Assembly: GCA_030529855.1 (NCBI GenBank)
Contig: JAUMWC010000001.1
Coordinates: forward strand, 94,823-158,822
DNA: 64,000 nt
Source: Gemella sp.
GTDB lineage: Bacteria > Bacillota > Bacilli > Staphylococcales > Gemellaceae
Reading direction: 5' to 3'
Below, piece after piece: positions 1-8,871 of this stretch. The position numbers and the translations under genes are program-made. Every line of letters starts with the position of its first letter. The first letter of the stretch is position 1. Below the pieces are notes generated by a model. It worked only from the letters and a program-made list of their open reading frames with translations. It had not been told where the DNA came from and ran no database searches.

Positions 1-323
1 CTGCTGGTGTTAATGCTGTATCTTCTAACACTTCAACTGGCGTTGGTTTTGGATCAAACTTAGTTGTATCTTTTGGTATTACCCTTACTGGTACTTCTAC
101 TTCATCAGTTGTTCCGTCTGGGTATGTTACTACTACTGTTACTGTTCCTTTGTCAGTTGTTTCTTGCGTTCCATCTGGTAAGTCTGTTCCTGGGATTGTT
201 GATGGATCTTTTACTGTTACTTTAGTTCCTTCTGGTAATCCTGTTGTTGGTACTGCTTTTTCGATGTCTGCTGGTGTTAATGCTGTATCTTCTAACACTT
301 CAACTGGCGTTGGTTTTGGATCA
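1..323 (-). repeat. Tandem Rib/alpha-like repeat with identical DNA
   Basis: Positions 1-56 are identical, base for base, to 268-323, and the match may continue past the window edge. The offset of 267 bases is exactly 89 codons, so the reading frame is kept. The repeated segment encodes DPKPTPVEVLEDTALTP, the junction between successive Rib-like domains. More copies are likely to the left. Confidence 0.85.
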
Positions 324-3300
324 TTTACAGTTGCATCAGTTGGCGCATACTTGATTGGTGTATCTGGTGTTCCATTCACTGGTGCATCTGGAGCAATATA
401 TCCTTTTGTTGGATCGTTTGGATCTACTTGTGGTAAAGTTTTTCCATTTTCATCTTTTGGTACATATCCTTCTACGTATGGTAGTGTAGGCTTGTCAGTT
501 GGAATTACTTTTGTTGGATCTGTTGGATCGTTTTTGTATTGTGTTTCTGTTACTGAACCATCTGGGTTTGTCACAACGAACTTACCGATTGGTGAGTACT
601 TAATCACTTGTGTATTGTCTGTGCTTGTTTCTGTTACTCCAGTTACTTCATCAGATGTAGCTTTCTCAGCTAAGAATCCTGTAACAACTGGTGTTGGTTT
701 TGCTTCAAATGTTGTTGAATCTGTAGTAGCCCAATCAGTGTAAGTAACTGCACCCGTTACTAAGTTGATAGTCGCTTTTCTAGTAAATGTTGCAGAATCC
801 GTTTTATCTGGAGCTACTGCTACATCTACTGGAGTAGTTCCATCTGCTAATGTGTACTTGATTGTTTGATTTACAGTTTTGCTTAAGGCATCAACAGTTA
901 CACCTGCTGGTGCTTGAGTTGGATCTGTAATTTCTACAGTTTTTTCTCTTAATTTAACTACAAATTCTTGAGTTACTGCTGGAGTATCTACTTTGTTGTC
1001 AAAGTTTTTGTCAGTTGCTGCTGTAAATCCATCTTCTACTAATTCGTAGTTTTGAGCTTCGTATTCAGCAATCTTAGTTGCTGTATCATGAGCAATTACA
1101 GTTCCCGGTAATCCTGTTACAGCTGGTGAAGTTTCTTTTACTTCAATTTCTTTACCATCTTTGTCTACAACTACATATTTAACTGTAGATTTTTGTTCTG
1201 CTTGGTAAACATATGTTACTGTTTGTGCTTGATCAGTTACTGTTCCGTTTTCTTCAGCTGATCCATCTTTAAGTGGTTTAGCTTCTACTAGGACATACTT
1301 AACTCCATCTTGTTCGATTACTGGTAATTTTACATCTGCTGATACATTATACTTTGTCCCAACTTGAGTTCCATCTGCTTGTACTTCTTTTGGAGTTCCA
1401 ATAGATGTTCCATCTACAGTTTCGTAGTTAACTGTTACTGGCTTACCTGGTTTCGGTACGTAAGTGTAAGCAACTATAGTTTCCTCGTTTGTTAATGTAC
1501 CTGTAGTGTTTGTTGGTTTTGTTGCCGATAACACATAAGTTAATCCTGTTGTTTTATCAGTTAATTCAGCTGGTGCTACAACATCACTTACATCATACGT
1601 TTTACCTGCAAGACTTGTAAATTCGTCATTATGTTGACCATCGTATTTAGTTGGTGTTGGTGATTGTAATTCAGTATCAGTTCCTTCAATTTGATAAATT
1701 ACATTTACAGAACCAAATTCAGCTTTCTTGTAGTTAGCTACTAAGTTAGCTTGGTTAAGGAATACTGTACCTGCTGTTTGTGAGTTTGGATAGTACTTGT
1801 TGTCAGTTGTGTACTTAGTGAATAAGTAGTAGTTTCCAGCCTCTGTTTTGATTACATATGGTACTGTTGTTGTATATGTTTTTACATTATCCGGTGTTGT
1901 AATATCTACTGGTGTGTTTGGATCAGTTGATGTTCCTACTTTAGTGAAATCTTCTGTTGGCGTAACAGAAGTGTACTTAGATTTACTAATTTCTGCTGGG
2001 TCTTTCGTATCAATTACCGCTATAGATGGACGTAATATTGCTCCATTCGCCTCATTGATATAACGAACAACAAGGTTACCGTTAATTGCTGGTTCTCCAG
2101 TTACCGTTGCACCACTAGATGGTTTTCTAACTTGCCATGTAACAGGCGCTTGATTAACAGTTGTAATTGTTTGACCATCTGGACCAACTGCCGTCAGTGT
2201 TGCTCCTTTTGGCGAAGCTATATTATATCTTAAAGCCGGTGTTGGAAAACCTTCATCGATAAAGGCTTGTGTTTTAGTTGATATTACACGGTCAAATCCA
2301 TAAACTCCTGCTCGTGGTCCTTGCTCTAATGTTTTTGAAATATTATATCCAGGAGTCAAGTCTCCTCTTACTACTTCTAATACTAATGTATTATCAGTTA
2401 CTGATACTGGTTTTAATACTACTTCTGTAGAACCTAGTGAATCTCGTAAAATAACGTTATTCGTATTTTCTTGTCTTACTGCTAGATCACCTGCCCAAAC
2501 AGAAAACTCTTTAAATTCTCCTGTCTGTACAAACTTAGAAAATTCAGTTTCTTTTAATGTATAAGTTATTCTACTTCCTTGAGGTATAGTAAGATTCCCT
2601 GTGTTAAATTGAATATTAGAAGTTCTTGCAAGAATATTTTTTCCTGTTTCATCTACAGAAATAATCCCACTTGATGCTGCAGATGTTCTTCCTCCAGTTG
2701 CTGGTGGTTTAATCTCTTGTCCTTTAGCTACATAAGGTGCTACTGCAACATCAACACCATTTACTATTAATTTACCATTAACATTTTTATCAACTGTAAC
2801 ACCAGGAAATCCAGTATTTCCATTAAAGGTATAAGTTAATTTTGTATCCTTTAATCCTACAATATTCTCATTGAATGTATAAATATACTCTGTTTTAGGT
2901 GCTTCTGCTGGAATATTTAGAGCATGTTTTTCTTCTAGAGTAGTTGTTCCAGAACCAGCAGCTCCACTTGGTGATGTCCCGTCACTTGTTGCTGTTACAC
3001 CAACATTGTTTAGTGCACGCGTTGTTAACGTAGCATATACAATACCGTCATTTGATTCTAATTGTTTTGGCATTGTTGGGAATACCCCTATTTGATCAGA
3101 AACAATAGTAAGCGTTTCTCCAGCTTGGTAAGCTCCTTGTGGAATGTTAATAGTGAAGTTTACTGTAGTTGCAGGTTGAGTACCATCAACAGTATTTACA
3201 CTAGCATCTACTATTACTTTCCCTGCTTGAACACCTTGAACTTCGGCTAGTGACGCTGCTTCTGGTGCTTTCTCCACTACTGGAGGGTTAGTCACTGTAT

Positions 3301-3643
3301 CTTCAACAGATTTATCTGTAACTACCGGTGATGATTTTGGAGTAGTCCCTTCTGTTGTTGCCTCTCTTACTAAAGCCCCAACTTCTTTTGCTTCCTTAGA
3401 TACTGGAGTTGGTGATTCAACAGCAGTGTTTTGTGTATTTGTAAATTCTGGTTTCAGCTCTGAGTTTTGTGCTGTGTTTTGATTTTCAACACTTGATGTT
3501 GGTGCAGGTATTTCTGCCGGTGTTGGTTCTGCAGCTTGTGCATTTGCCCCAGCAAAGAATACTCCCACTAAAGCTGAAGCGACACCAAATGAATATTTCT
3601 TAATTGAGAAACGTTGTTTGGTTTCATTATGCTTATTAAACAT
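1..3643 (-). CDS. YSIRK-signal, repeat-rich cell-wall surface protein (C-terminus beyond window)
   Basis: Large surface adhesin, 1214 codons visible, open at the left edge so no anchor motif is seen. The start ATG at 3643 follows an AGGAGG ribosome site at 3655-3650. Residues 11-35 form a YSIRK-type signal (RFSIKKYSFGVASALVGV), known to direct secretion at the septum in Gram-positive cocci. A Pro/Thr/Glu/Val-rich linker follows, then an adhesive region to about residue 640. Residues about 640-820 are tandem MucBP-like modules (VNYETVDGT, VTYVYQ), about 900-1010 resemble a Mub B2-like domain (FTRKATINLVTGAVTYTDW), and from about 1107 Rib/alpha-like repeats (YPDGTTDEVEVPV) begin. The family is normally sortase-anchored; that is inferred here. 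Its ligand cannot be told from sequence. Confidence 0.9.
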   Translation of the reverse strand, partial: MFNKHNETKQRFSIKKYSFGVASALVGVFFAGANAQAAEPTPAEIPAPTSSVENQNTAQNSELKPEFTNTQNTAVESPTPVSKEAKEVGALVREATTEGTTPKSSPVVTDKSVEDTVTNPPVVEKAPEAASLAEVQGVQAGKVIVDASVNTVDGTQPATTVNFTINIPQGAYQAGETLTIVSDQIGVFPTMPKQLESNDGIVYATLTTRALNNVGVTATSDGTSPSGAAGSGTTTLEEKHALNIPAEAPKTEYIYTFNENIVGLKDTKLTYTFNGNTGFPGVTVDKNVNGKLIVNGVDVAVAPYVAKGQEIKPPATGGRTSAASSGIISVDETGKNILARTSNIQFNTGNLTIPQGSRITYTLKETEFSKFVQTGEFKEFSVWAGDLAVRQENTNNVILRDSLGSTEVVLKPVSVTDNTLVLEVVRGDLTPGYNISKTLEQGPRAGVYGFDRVISTKTQAFIDEGFPTPALRYNIASPKGATLTAVGPDGQTITTVNQAPVTWQVRKPSSGATVTGEPAINGNLVVRYINEANGAILRPSIAVIDTKDPAEISKSKYTSVTPTEDFTKVGTSTDPNTPVDITTPDNVKTYTTTVPYVIKTEAGNYYLFTKYTTDNKYYPNSQTAGTVFLNQANLVANYKKAEFGSVNVIYQIEGTDTELQSPTPTKYDGQHNDEFTSLAGKTYDVSDVVAPAELTDKTTGLTYVLSATKPTNTTGTLTNEETIVAYTYVPKPGKPVTVNYETVDGTSIGTPKEVQADGTQVGTKYNVSADVKLPVIEQDGVKYVLVEAKPLKDGSAEENGTVTDQAQTVTYVYQAEQKSTVKYVVVDKDGKEIEVKETSPAVTGLPGTVIAHDTATKIAEYEAQNYELVEDGFTAATDKNFDNKVDTPAVTQEFVVKLREKTVEITDPTQAPAGVTVDALSKTVNQTIKYTLADGTTPVDVAVAPDKTDSATFTRKATINLVTGAVTYTDWATTDSTTFEAKPTPVVTGFLAEKATSDEVTGVTETSTDNTQVIKYSPIGKFVVTNPDGSVTETQYKNDPTDPTKVIPTDKPTLPYVEGYVPKDENGKTLPQVDPNDPTKGYIAPDAPVNGTPDTPIKYAPTDATVNDPKPTPVEVLEDTALTPADIEKAVPTTGLPEGTKVTVKDPSTIPGTDLPDGTQETTDKGTVTVVVTYPDGTTDEVEVPVRVIPKDTTKFDPKPTPVEVLEDTALTPA

Positions 3644-3702
3644 ATTTTTCCTCCTAAAATTCTAGTTTATATTATTATGAATATATTATACCCATTATCC
3701 AT

Positions 3703-3731
3703 ATTTTACCCCCCCCCTTAGTTTTTGTCAA
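3703..3731 (-). promoter_or_regulatory. Surface-protein promoter with G9 tract in the spacer
   Basis: On the minus strand TTGACA (3731-3726) and TAAAAT (3708-3703) are separated by exactly 17 bases. The last nine of those spacer bases are an uninterrupted G run (plus-strand C at 3709-3717). The arrangement places transcription start near 3697, about 54 bases before the surface-protein ATG. Slippage in the run would change the spacing away from the optimum. Confidence 0.8.
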
Positions 3732-3826
3732 GCATATTATAAATACTTATTTAAGTAGTTTTCAGTTAATTTTATATCGGATATTTTATAACCCCGTTAT
3801 AATCACGTTTTATTAAAATCCGCATA

Positions 3827-3875
3827 TAAAAAAAACACTTCACATGTTGGTTCAAACAGTGAAATGTTTTTTTTT
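3827..3875 (-). terminator. Terminator of the PhnD-like gene
   Basis: Arms 3831-3843 and 3859-3871 pair with one mismatch, and the minus-strand copy ends in a long U tract at 3835-3827. It separates the lipoprotein gene from the surface-protein promoter. Confidence 0.75.
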
Positions 3876-3879
3876 ATTT

Positions 3880-4770
3880 TTATTTAACTTTTGCTAAATC
3901 AACATTCATAGATTTTGCAGTTTCTTCAACTTTTTTGTAGGCGTCTTGGTCGATTTCTTCAAATCCTGTAATTGAGAATAATTCTCCAAATAACTTCATT
4001 GTTTCTTCATCTTTTTGAATTTCTAATAAAGCAGCTTTAAGTTTAGCTTGTGTATCTTTATCTAAGTGTTTTGAAGCTGTTACTGTTATTGCTGGGATAA
4101 GATCACTTGTAGTAATAACTTTTACTTTATCTTGAGCATCTGGGAAATCTTTTTTGTATCTTGTTAGAGACGTTTCAAAAGTTCCAATTGCATCTACTTC
4201 ACCGTTTAATAATAATGAAATAGATTTATCATGCCCACCAGAGAATTGACTAGTGATATCTTTCTCTAAAGATAATCCTTCTTTAACTAAAGATGCCCCT
4301 GGGTAGATGTATCCAGAAGTTGATGTTGGATCAACAAATGCTACCTTCTTACCTTTTAAATCAGCTACTGAGTTTATACCAGAATCTTTTTTAGCAAGAA
4401 TTACTGATTTATATCCTGTAACTCTATCTTTATTTCTAGTAACTAAGATTGGCTCCGCTCCTGATTGTTGTTTCGCTAAGATTGTCGCAAACGGTGGAAT
4501 TATACCAAAATCAACAGATCCACTGTTAATTCCTTCTACTACACCAACATAGTTTGATGCTACAAAAGCCTCAACTTTAATTCCTAGCTTCTCACTTAAC
4601 TTATCTGCTAATGGCTTAATTTCCTCAACTAGTTTTTCACTATTTTTTGTAGGAACGAATCCCATTTTCAGAACTTTTTCTTCTTTCTTTTCTGCTGCTG
4701 TTGGAGTTTGATTCGAACATCCAACTAGTACCAGTAGAAATGAAGTTAATAAAATTAGTAATTTCTTCAT
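3880..4770 (-). CDS. phnD: PhnD-family phosphate/phosphite/phosphonate-binding lipoprotein
   Basis: 296-residue extracellular substrate-binding lipoprotein of an ABC importer. The N-terminus is a lipoprotein signal with lipobox LVGC at about residues 15-18, so the mature protein would be tethered by Cys18. The body reads as a PhnD-type periplasmic-binding fold (GFVPTKNSEKLVEEIKPLADKL near the start, then GSVDFGIIPPFATILA and KKVAFVDPTSTSGYIYP). Known relatives bind phosphonates, phosphite or other oxyanions; the substrate is not fixed by sequence. No permease or ATPase gene is adjacent, so this is an orphan component here. It has its own promoter, an AGGAGG ribosome site and its own terminator. 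Confidence 0.85.
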   Translation of the reverse strand: MKKLLILLTSFLLVLVGCSNQTPTAAEKKEEKVLKMGFVPTKNSEKLVEEIKPLADKLSEKLGIKVEAFVASNYVGVVEGINSGSVDFGIIPPFATILAKQQSGAEPILVTRNKDRVTGYKSVILAKKDSGINSVADLKGKKVAFVDPTSTSGYIYPGASLVKEGLSLEKDITSQFSGGHDKSISLLLNGEVDAIGTFETSLTRYKKDFPDAQDKVKVITTSDLIPAITVTASKHLDKDTQAKLKAALLEIQKDEETMKLFGELFSITGFEEIDQDAYKKVEETAKSMNVDLAKVK

Positions 4771-4810
4771 TACACTAATTCCTCCTTGTAAACGGTATAT
4801 TTATAACTTT

Positions 4811-4839
4811 ACTATATCACACATACTTATTATTTACAA
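4811..4839 (-). promoter_or_regulatory. Promoter of the PhnD-like gene
   Basis: TTGTAA (4839-4834) and TATAGT (4816-4811) with a 17-base spacer, plus an extended TGA just before the -10. It lies about 40 bases upstream of the start codon. Confidence 0.65.
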
Positions 4840-4840
4840 T

Positions 4841-4869
4841 AAAAAAAGACTGTAACTTTCGTTACAGTC
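4841..4869 (-). terminator. Terminator after the tRNA pair
   Basis: A perfect 9-bp stem, 4848-4856 with 4861-4869, with loop TTTC (GAAA on the minus strand). Seven U follow on the minus strand. It ends the tRNA-His/tRNA-Cys transcript. Confidence 0.85.
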
Positions 4870-4876
4870 AAACTTA

Positions 4877-4947
4877 AGGCGAATACCGGATTTGAACCGG
4901 TGATCAAGGTTTTGCAGACCCGTGCCTTACCACTTGGCTAATCCGCC
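4877..4947 (-). tRNA. tRNA-Cys (GCA)
   Basis: 71-nt cloverleaf. The acceptor stem GGCGGAT pairs with ATTCGCC with one G-U. The anticodon loop CTGCAAA gives anticodon GCA, and the T loop is TTCAAAT. CCA is not encoded (the gene is followed by TAA), so it must be added after transcription. It is cotranscribed downstream of tRNA-His. Confidence 0.95.
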
Positions 4948-4959
4948 ATTATAAAAAAA

Positions 4960-5036
4960 TGGGGCGACCGAGGGGAATCGAACCCCCGAATGTCGGAACC
5001 ACAATCCGATGCGTTAACCACTTCGCCACGATCGCC
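4960..5036 (-). tRNA. tRNA-His (GTG)
   Basis: 77 nt including an encoded 3' CCA. The acceptor has eight pairs, including the G(-1):C73 pair that marks bacterial histidine tRNAs. The anticodon loop is TTGTGGT and the anticodon is GTG. The T loop is TTCGATT. Confidence 0.95.
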
Positions 5037-5088
5037 ATAGCAATAATACTCTTAATATTATAATAGCATTTTATTAAATTGTCAATAG

Positions 5089-5120
5089 TAAAATAAAAAG
5101 GAGATAAAAATTTATCTCCT
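5089..5120 (-). terminator. Terminator of the DedA-hydrolase fusion gene
   Basis: Inverted repeat AGGAGATAAA (5099-5108) and its complement (5111-5120), with a U-rich minus-strand tail at 5098-5089. The upstream arm reaches the stop codon. Confidence 0.7.
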
Positions 5121-6423
5121 ATTTTACATTAACACCTAGTGCTTTTAAATAATCTTCAAAACTATCATTTATCTTTTCATTGTTACTCATTGTTGCTGAT
5201 AAATCAACTGTTATCTTAACATCTTTATTTAAAGTCTGAGTTAAAACAATATTACTTAACACACAGATATTTGATACCAAACCACAAAACTCAACTTCTT
5301 TATAATCACTCTTCTCAATAAATTGAGCTAATTGCATTGATCCAAAGACATCTTTTTCAAATACTCTCTTAGCATCTTTAAAATCTTCTTCTAAAATCGC
5401 AACAACTTTGTGTCCATCTGTACCTTTTATACAATGTTCTATTGGTAAAAATTTACCTTCTCTTGTTTCAAGATAATCTTCTTCGTGTGTATCTAATGTA
5501 TAAATAACATCTTGTCCTTGTTCTCTATACTCATCTACTTTTCTTTTTATAATTGGAGCTAAAGTTTCTGCCTTTTCAAATCCTAATGCACCATCAACAA
5601 AATCTTTTTGAAAATCTACAACCACAAGTAATTTTTCAGTAGTTTTATTTTTGTTTGTGTATTTTAAGAATAAGATTACTGCTATAACTAAAATAAATAT
5701 TGCAAGTCCCATAAAGATATCATCACGCATCTTTGGTCCTTTAGCATCAGCTGCTAAATAAGCAGTTATTCCAAATGCAACTAGAAGTAATGGACCTACG
5801 AATTTTGATGTTAATTTCGCTTCTGCTTTAAATTCTTTTTCCCCTAATTTTTTGTAAATTTGGAAAATTAAGAATCCTGCAATACCTAATAAAACAAGCA
5901 TTATTCCGTACTTATGCATTAAGTGAAAAATATACTTCCAAGATGGCCCTACTATATATCCAAGAGTTATAAATGTAATTACCCATAATATACCACCAAA
6001 GATTGAGTAAGTTCTAAATCTCTTAGGATCCATTTGTGTAATACCTGCAAAGTAACCCATTATATGCCTTACTCCAGGTAAATAATAAGCAATGATTATT
6101 ACAATACTTCCATATTTATTAAAATACTTACTAGCATTCTTCATCCTTGGCTTAGTTAATCCCATGTAAACACCATATTTATCTATGGCTTTAGTTCCTA
6201 GTCTTCTTCCCACTTCGAATGAAAGCTGCATACCTAAAATTGTACCTAGTGATGTGGCTATAATCATTAGCCAATAATTAGCATGACCACTATACCCCAT
6301 AACTCCAGCTAAAACCATCATTGTTTCTCCTGGTATCGGCATACCTAGAAACTCAAATATCATGGTTACAAATAAGATGGTGTAAACGTGCTCTGAAAGT
6401 AATCTAAACAGAGTTTCTTCCAT
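5119..6423 (-). CDS. DedA membrane protein fused to a nicotinamidase/isochorismatase-like hydrolase
   Basis: 434-residue two-part protein. Residues 1-200 are a DedA/VTT membrane domain with the family motifs FEFLGMPIPGE and PGVRHIMGYFAG; DedA proteins are linked to lipid scrambling and undecaprenyl-phosphate recycling. Two more membrane spans follow (about 205-255). Residues about 265-434 are a cysteine hydrolase of the nicotinamidase/isochorismatase superfamily: catalytic Asp in VVDFQKDF, metal-ligand Asp/His in LDTHEEDY and EHC, Lys in FEKDVFGS and Cys in GLVSNICV. All catalytic positions look intact. The ATG at 6423 has AGGAG seven bases upstream and is preferred over the TTG at 6441. Membrane tethering of the hydrolase is inferred from the fusion. 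Confidence 0.88.
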   Translation of the reverse strand: MEETLFRLLSEHVYTILFVTMIFEFLGMPIPGETMMVLAGVMGYSGHANYWLMIIATSLGTILGMQLSFEVGRRLGTKAIDKYGVYMGLTKPRMKNASKYFNKYGSIVIIIAYYLPGVRHIMGYFAGITQMDPKRFRTYSIFGGILWVITFITLGYIVGPSWKYIFHLMHKYGIMLVLLGIAGFLIFQIYKKLGEKEFKAEAKLTSKFVGPLLLVAFGITAYLAADAKGPKMRDDIFMGLAIFILVIAVILFLKYTNKNKTTEKLLVVVDFQKDFVDGALGFEKAETLAPIIKRKVDEYREQGQDVIYTLDTHEEDYLETREGKFLPIEHCIKGTDGHKVVAILEEDFKDAKRVFEKDVFGSMQLAQFIEKSDYKEVEFCGLVSNICVLSNIVLTQTLNKDVKITVDLSATMSNNEKINDSFEDYLKALGVNVK

Positions 6424-6478
6424 TAAATTTCTCCTTCCCAAATCACATCATTAATATAATGAAAAGTTTCATATGTTT

Positions 6479-6507
6479 ATTATAGTATAAATACCTTAAA
6501 ATAACAA
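6479..6507 (-). promoter_or_regulatory. Promoter of the DedA fusion gene
   Basis: TTGTTA (6507-6502), a 17-base spacer and TATAAT (6484-6479), about 50 bases before the start codon. It lies just after the secDF terminator, so the fusion gene is probably transcribed separately. Confidence 0.65.
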
Positions 6508-6524
6508 TTATTAGTTTTATTCAT

Positions 6525-6554
6525 CAACAAAAAGAGATGCATTTCTGCATCTCT
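6525..6554 (-). terminator. Terminator of the murE-secDF operon
   Basis: A perfect 9-bp stem (6533-6541 with 6546-6554) around a 4-base loop, with U-rich sequence on the minus strand. It starts six bases after the secDF stop codon. Confidence 0.85.
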
Positions 6555-6559
6555 TTTTT

Positions 6560-8857
6560 CTATACTAATACCTTGTCGTTTTCATCACGTTCTGACTTAG
6601 GTAGTACTACTTCTATTTTTCCTTTTTTCTTAAGTTCTCTTGCTTTTAAGACAGCCCATAATTGCGCTGCGATAAATAATGAAGAGTATAACCCGAATAC
6701 TAAACCAATTAATAACGAAATATTGAATACATATATTGCTTTAGATCCAATAACTAACATTATTACTACAGTAATAATTACCGTTATTACTGTATTGAAT
6801 GAACGAGCTAATGTTTGTCTTAATGAAACATCGACTATTTCATCAATCTCTTCTTTAGTTCTAATAACTTTCTTATAGCGCATATGTTCACGAATTCTAT
6901 CGAATGTAACGATTGTATCATTGATTGAGTACCCAACGATTGTTAAAATAGCTGCGATAAATGTAAGGTCTAATTCTAATTTTAGAACCGATGCCATAAA
7001 TACCACTACAGCTACGTCGTGAAGTAAGGCAATAATACTTGTTAATCCCATTTTCCACTCAAAACGGAAGGCAACATAAATAATAATACCTATCGATGCA
7101 TATAGTAAAGCTAACATTGCATTTTTAGCAAGTTCTTTTCCAATAACTGGAGAAACCACACTTAAATTAGCATCTTTTTCATATTTCTTTAAGAAGTACT
7201 CTTTAATTTCTACCGACTTATCTTGTTCAAATGATTCTTTAGAATGAACTGTTGCCTGTTTTTTATCTGGTGCAACAACAATTTTTTCGTCAGCAACTTT
7301 TAACTGCGCCATATCTGCTTTAATCTCTTCAGCTGATAATTCTTTACTTGCAGAAACTACATCAATACGTGTACCACTTGTAAAGTCAATTCCTAAGTTT
7401 AATTTATTAACATACATTGAAGCTGAACCAGCTAACATTATGATAATACTTAAAGCGAAGAATACACCTTTGAATTTAGAAAACTTGATAAAGTCGTATC
7501 TAGTTGGTAAATCTAAAGAGTTCATTGGATAATCTTTAGAAACCACGGCCTTCTTAGAAACACCAAACCACCAAGTTGCTTTGTTAAACATATTTGATGA
7601 TACTAATAAATTAAGTAATAAACGAGTTAAGAAAACTGCAGTTATAAAGCTGACAAAAATTGTAAGTAATAACATTGTCGCAAATCCTTTTACAGAACTT
7701 GTACCAAAAATGAATAATACTATAGCTGCTATTACTGTTGTAATTTGAGCATCAAAGATTGTCCACATAGATTGCTTAGCACCTAAGTCATAGGCTCTCT
7801 TTAATGTGTGTCCTGCTCTTATTTCTTCCTTAATACGTTCATACATAATGATGTTAGCATCTACTGCCATACCAACTCCAAGGATAATGGCTGCTATACC
7901 TGGTAATGTTAGAACCCCACCAATTTGGTTAAATCCTGCGATTACAATGTAAACATAAGCAATAAGCATAGCTGCTGCTACAAATCCTGGTAATCTATAG
8001 AATACTAACATAAATAAACAAATAGCTCCTAGTGCAATAATACCCGCAATAACTGTTTGTTTTAAGGCGTCAACCCCGAACTGAGCACCAACAGAGTTTG
8101 AGTAAATCTCTGTTAACTTAACTGGTAATGATCCTGAATTAAGTAAAGCTGCCATTTCTTTAGCTTCTTCTAAAGTAAAATCTCCTGTAATTTGAACATC
8201 ACTTGAGTTAATCGTTTGTGTTACTTGTGGTGATGAAATATACTTAGGATTTTCGTTATTAGACTCTAAAGCGAATGAATCACCATCTTCGTAATCCATC
8301 CAGATAACCATAAGGTTTGTACCTTTTTCTTTTTTACTAATTTCTGATGTTATATTAGCAAACTTCTCTGCCGATTTAAGTTTTAAGGAAACATTAGGTT
8401 TATTTGATTCATCAAATGATTGTGTTGCACCATTCTCCTGAAGATCAGAACCATCTAATAATACATTATCATCAACGTCACGAATAGTTAAATTCGCCTG
8501 TGTTGATAATACTTTACGAGCAGTCGCTTGGTCTTTAACCCCAGCTAACTCAACCCTAATTCTATTACCAGATTCAACTGTAATTACAGGTTCACTTACC
8601 CCTAATATGTTAATACGTCTACTGATTGTATCAGATGTTGCTTTTACAGCATTTTCATCTATTACGTCACCTTCTTTAAGTGGTTCTACTTGGTAAAGAA
8701 CCTCAAAACCACCTTGTAAGTCTAGACCTAGATTAGTTTTTGCTAAACTTGGCTTATATGTTAAAAATATACTTGTAAAAATAACTACAAGTAAGCTCAA
8801 GAAAGCAAAAATTCTACTAAACTTAAGTCTATTTTTTCTATTTCTTTTTCTTCCCAT
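6560..8857 (-). CDS. secDF: SecDF protein-export membrane subunit (fused)
   Basis: 765 residues: SecD and SecF fused as in Bacillus. It assists SecYEG export using the proton-motive force. SecD half: first membrane span about 13-35, GLDLQGGFEVLY, a P1-type extracellular domain, then DANIIMYERIKEE near residue 335. SecF half: NLGIDFTSGTRIDV near residue 490 and SINDTIVTFDRIRE near 645. The pattern of twelve membrane spans is as expected. AGGAGA precedes the ATG. It is the last gene of an apparent operon, 14 bases after the HAD gene, with the terminator directly downstream. Confidence 0.96.
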   Translation of the reverse strand: MGRKRNRKNRLKFSRIFAFLSLLVVIFTSIFLTYKPSLAKTNLGLDLQGGFEVLYQVEPLKEGDVIDENAVKATSDTISRRINILGVSEPVITVESGNRIRVELAGVKDQATARKVLSTQANLTIRDVDDNVLLDGSDLQENGATQSFDESNKPNVSLKLKSAEKFANITSEISKKEKGTNLMVIWMDYEDGDSFALESNNENPKYISSPQVTQTINSSDVQITGDFTLEEAKEMAALLNSGSLPVKLTEIYSNSVGAQFGVDALKQTVIAGIIALGAICLFMLVFYRLPGFVAAAMLIAYVYIVIAGFNQIGGVLTLPGIAAIILGVGMAVDANIIMYERIKEEIRAGHTLKRAYDLGAKQSMWTIFDAQITTVIAAIVLFIFGTSSVKGFATMLLLTIFVSFITAVFLTRLLLNLLVSSNMFNKATWWFGVSKKAVVSKDYPMNSLDLPTRYDFIKFSKFKGVFFALSIIIMLAGSASMYVNKLNLGIDFTSGTRIDVVSASKELSAEEIKADMAQLKVADEKIVVAPDKKQATVHSKESFEQDKSVEIKEYFLKKYEKDANLSVVSPVIGKELAKNAMLALLYASIGIIIYVAFRFEWKMGLTSIIALLHDVAVVVFMASVLKLELDLTFIAAILTIVGYSINDTIVTFDRIREHMRYKKVIRTKEEIDEIVDVSLRQTLARSFNTVITVIITVVIMLVIGSKAIYVFNISLLIGLVFGLYSSLFIAAQLWAVLKARELKKKGKIEVVLPKSERDENDKVLV

Positions 8858-8871
8858 TATTTTCTCCTATA

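Noticed and set aside
1-323. CRISPR array in the repeat region
   Set aside because: Only two long in-frame copies are visible and they encode protein; there are no spacers or cas genes.
150-743. Plus-strand open frame rich in Gly, Val and Ser
   Set aside because: It is the antisense shadow of the surface-protein repeats, with no ribosome site and a composition that follows the minus-strand codons.
3709-3717. G9 tract as an assembly artefact
   Set aside because: Possible in principle, but its placement makes an exact 17-base promoter spacer with good -35 and -10, so it was kept as a biological candidate.
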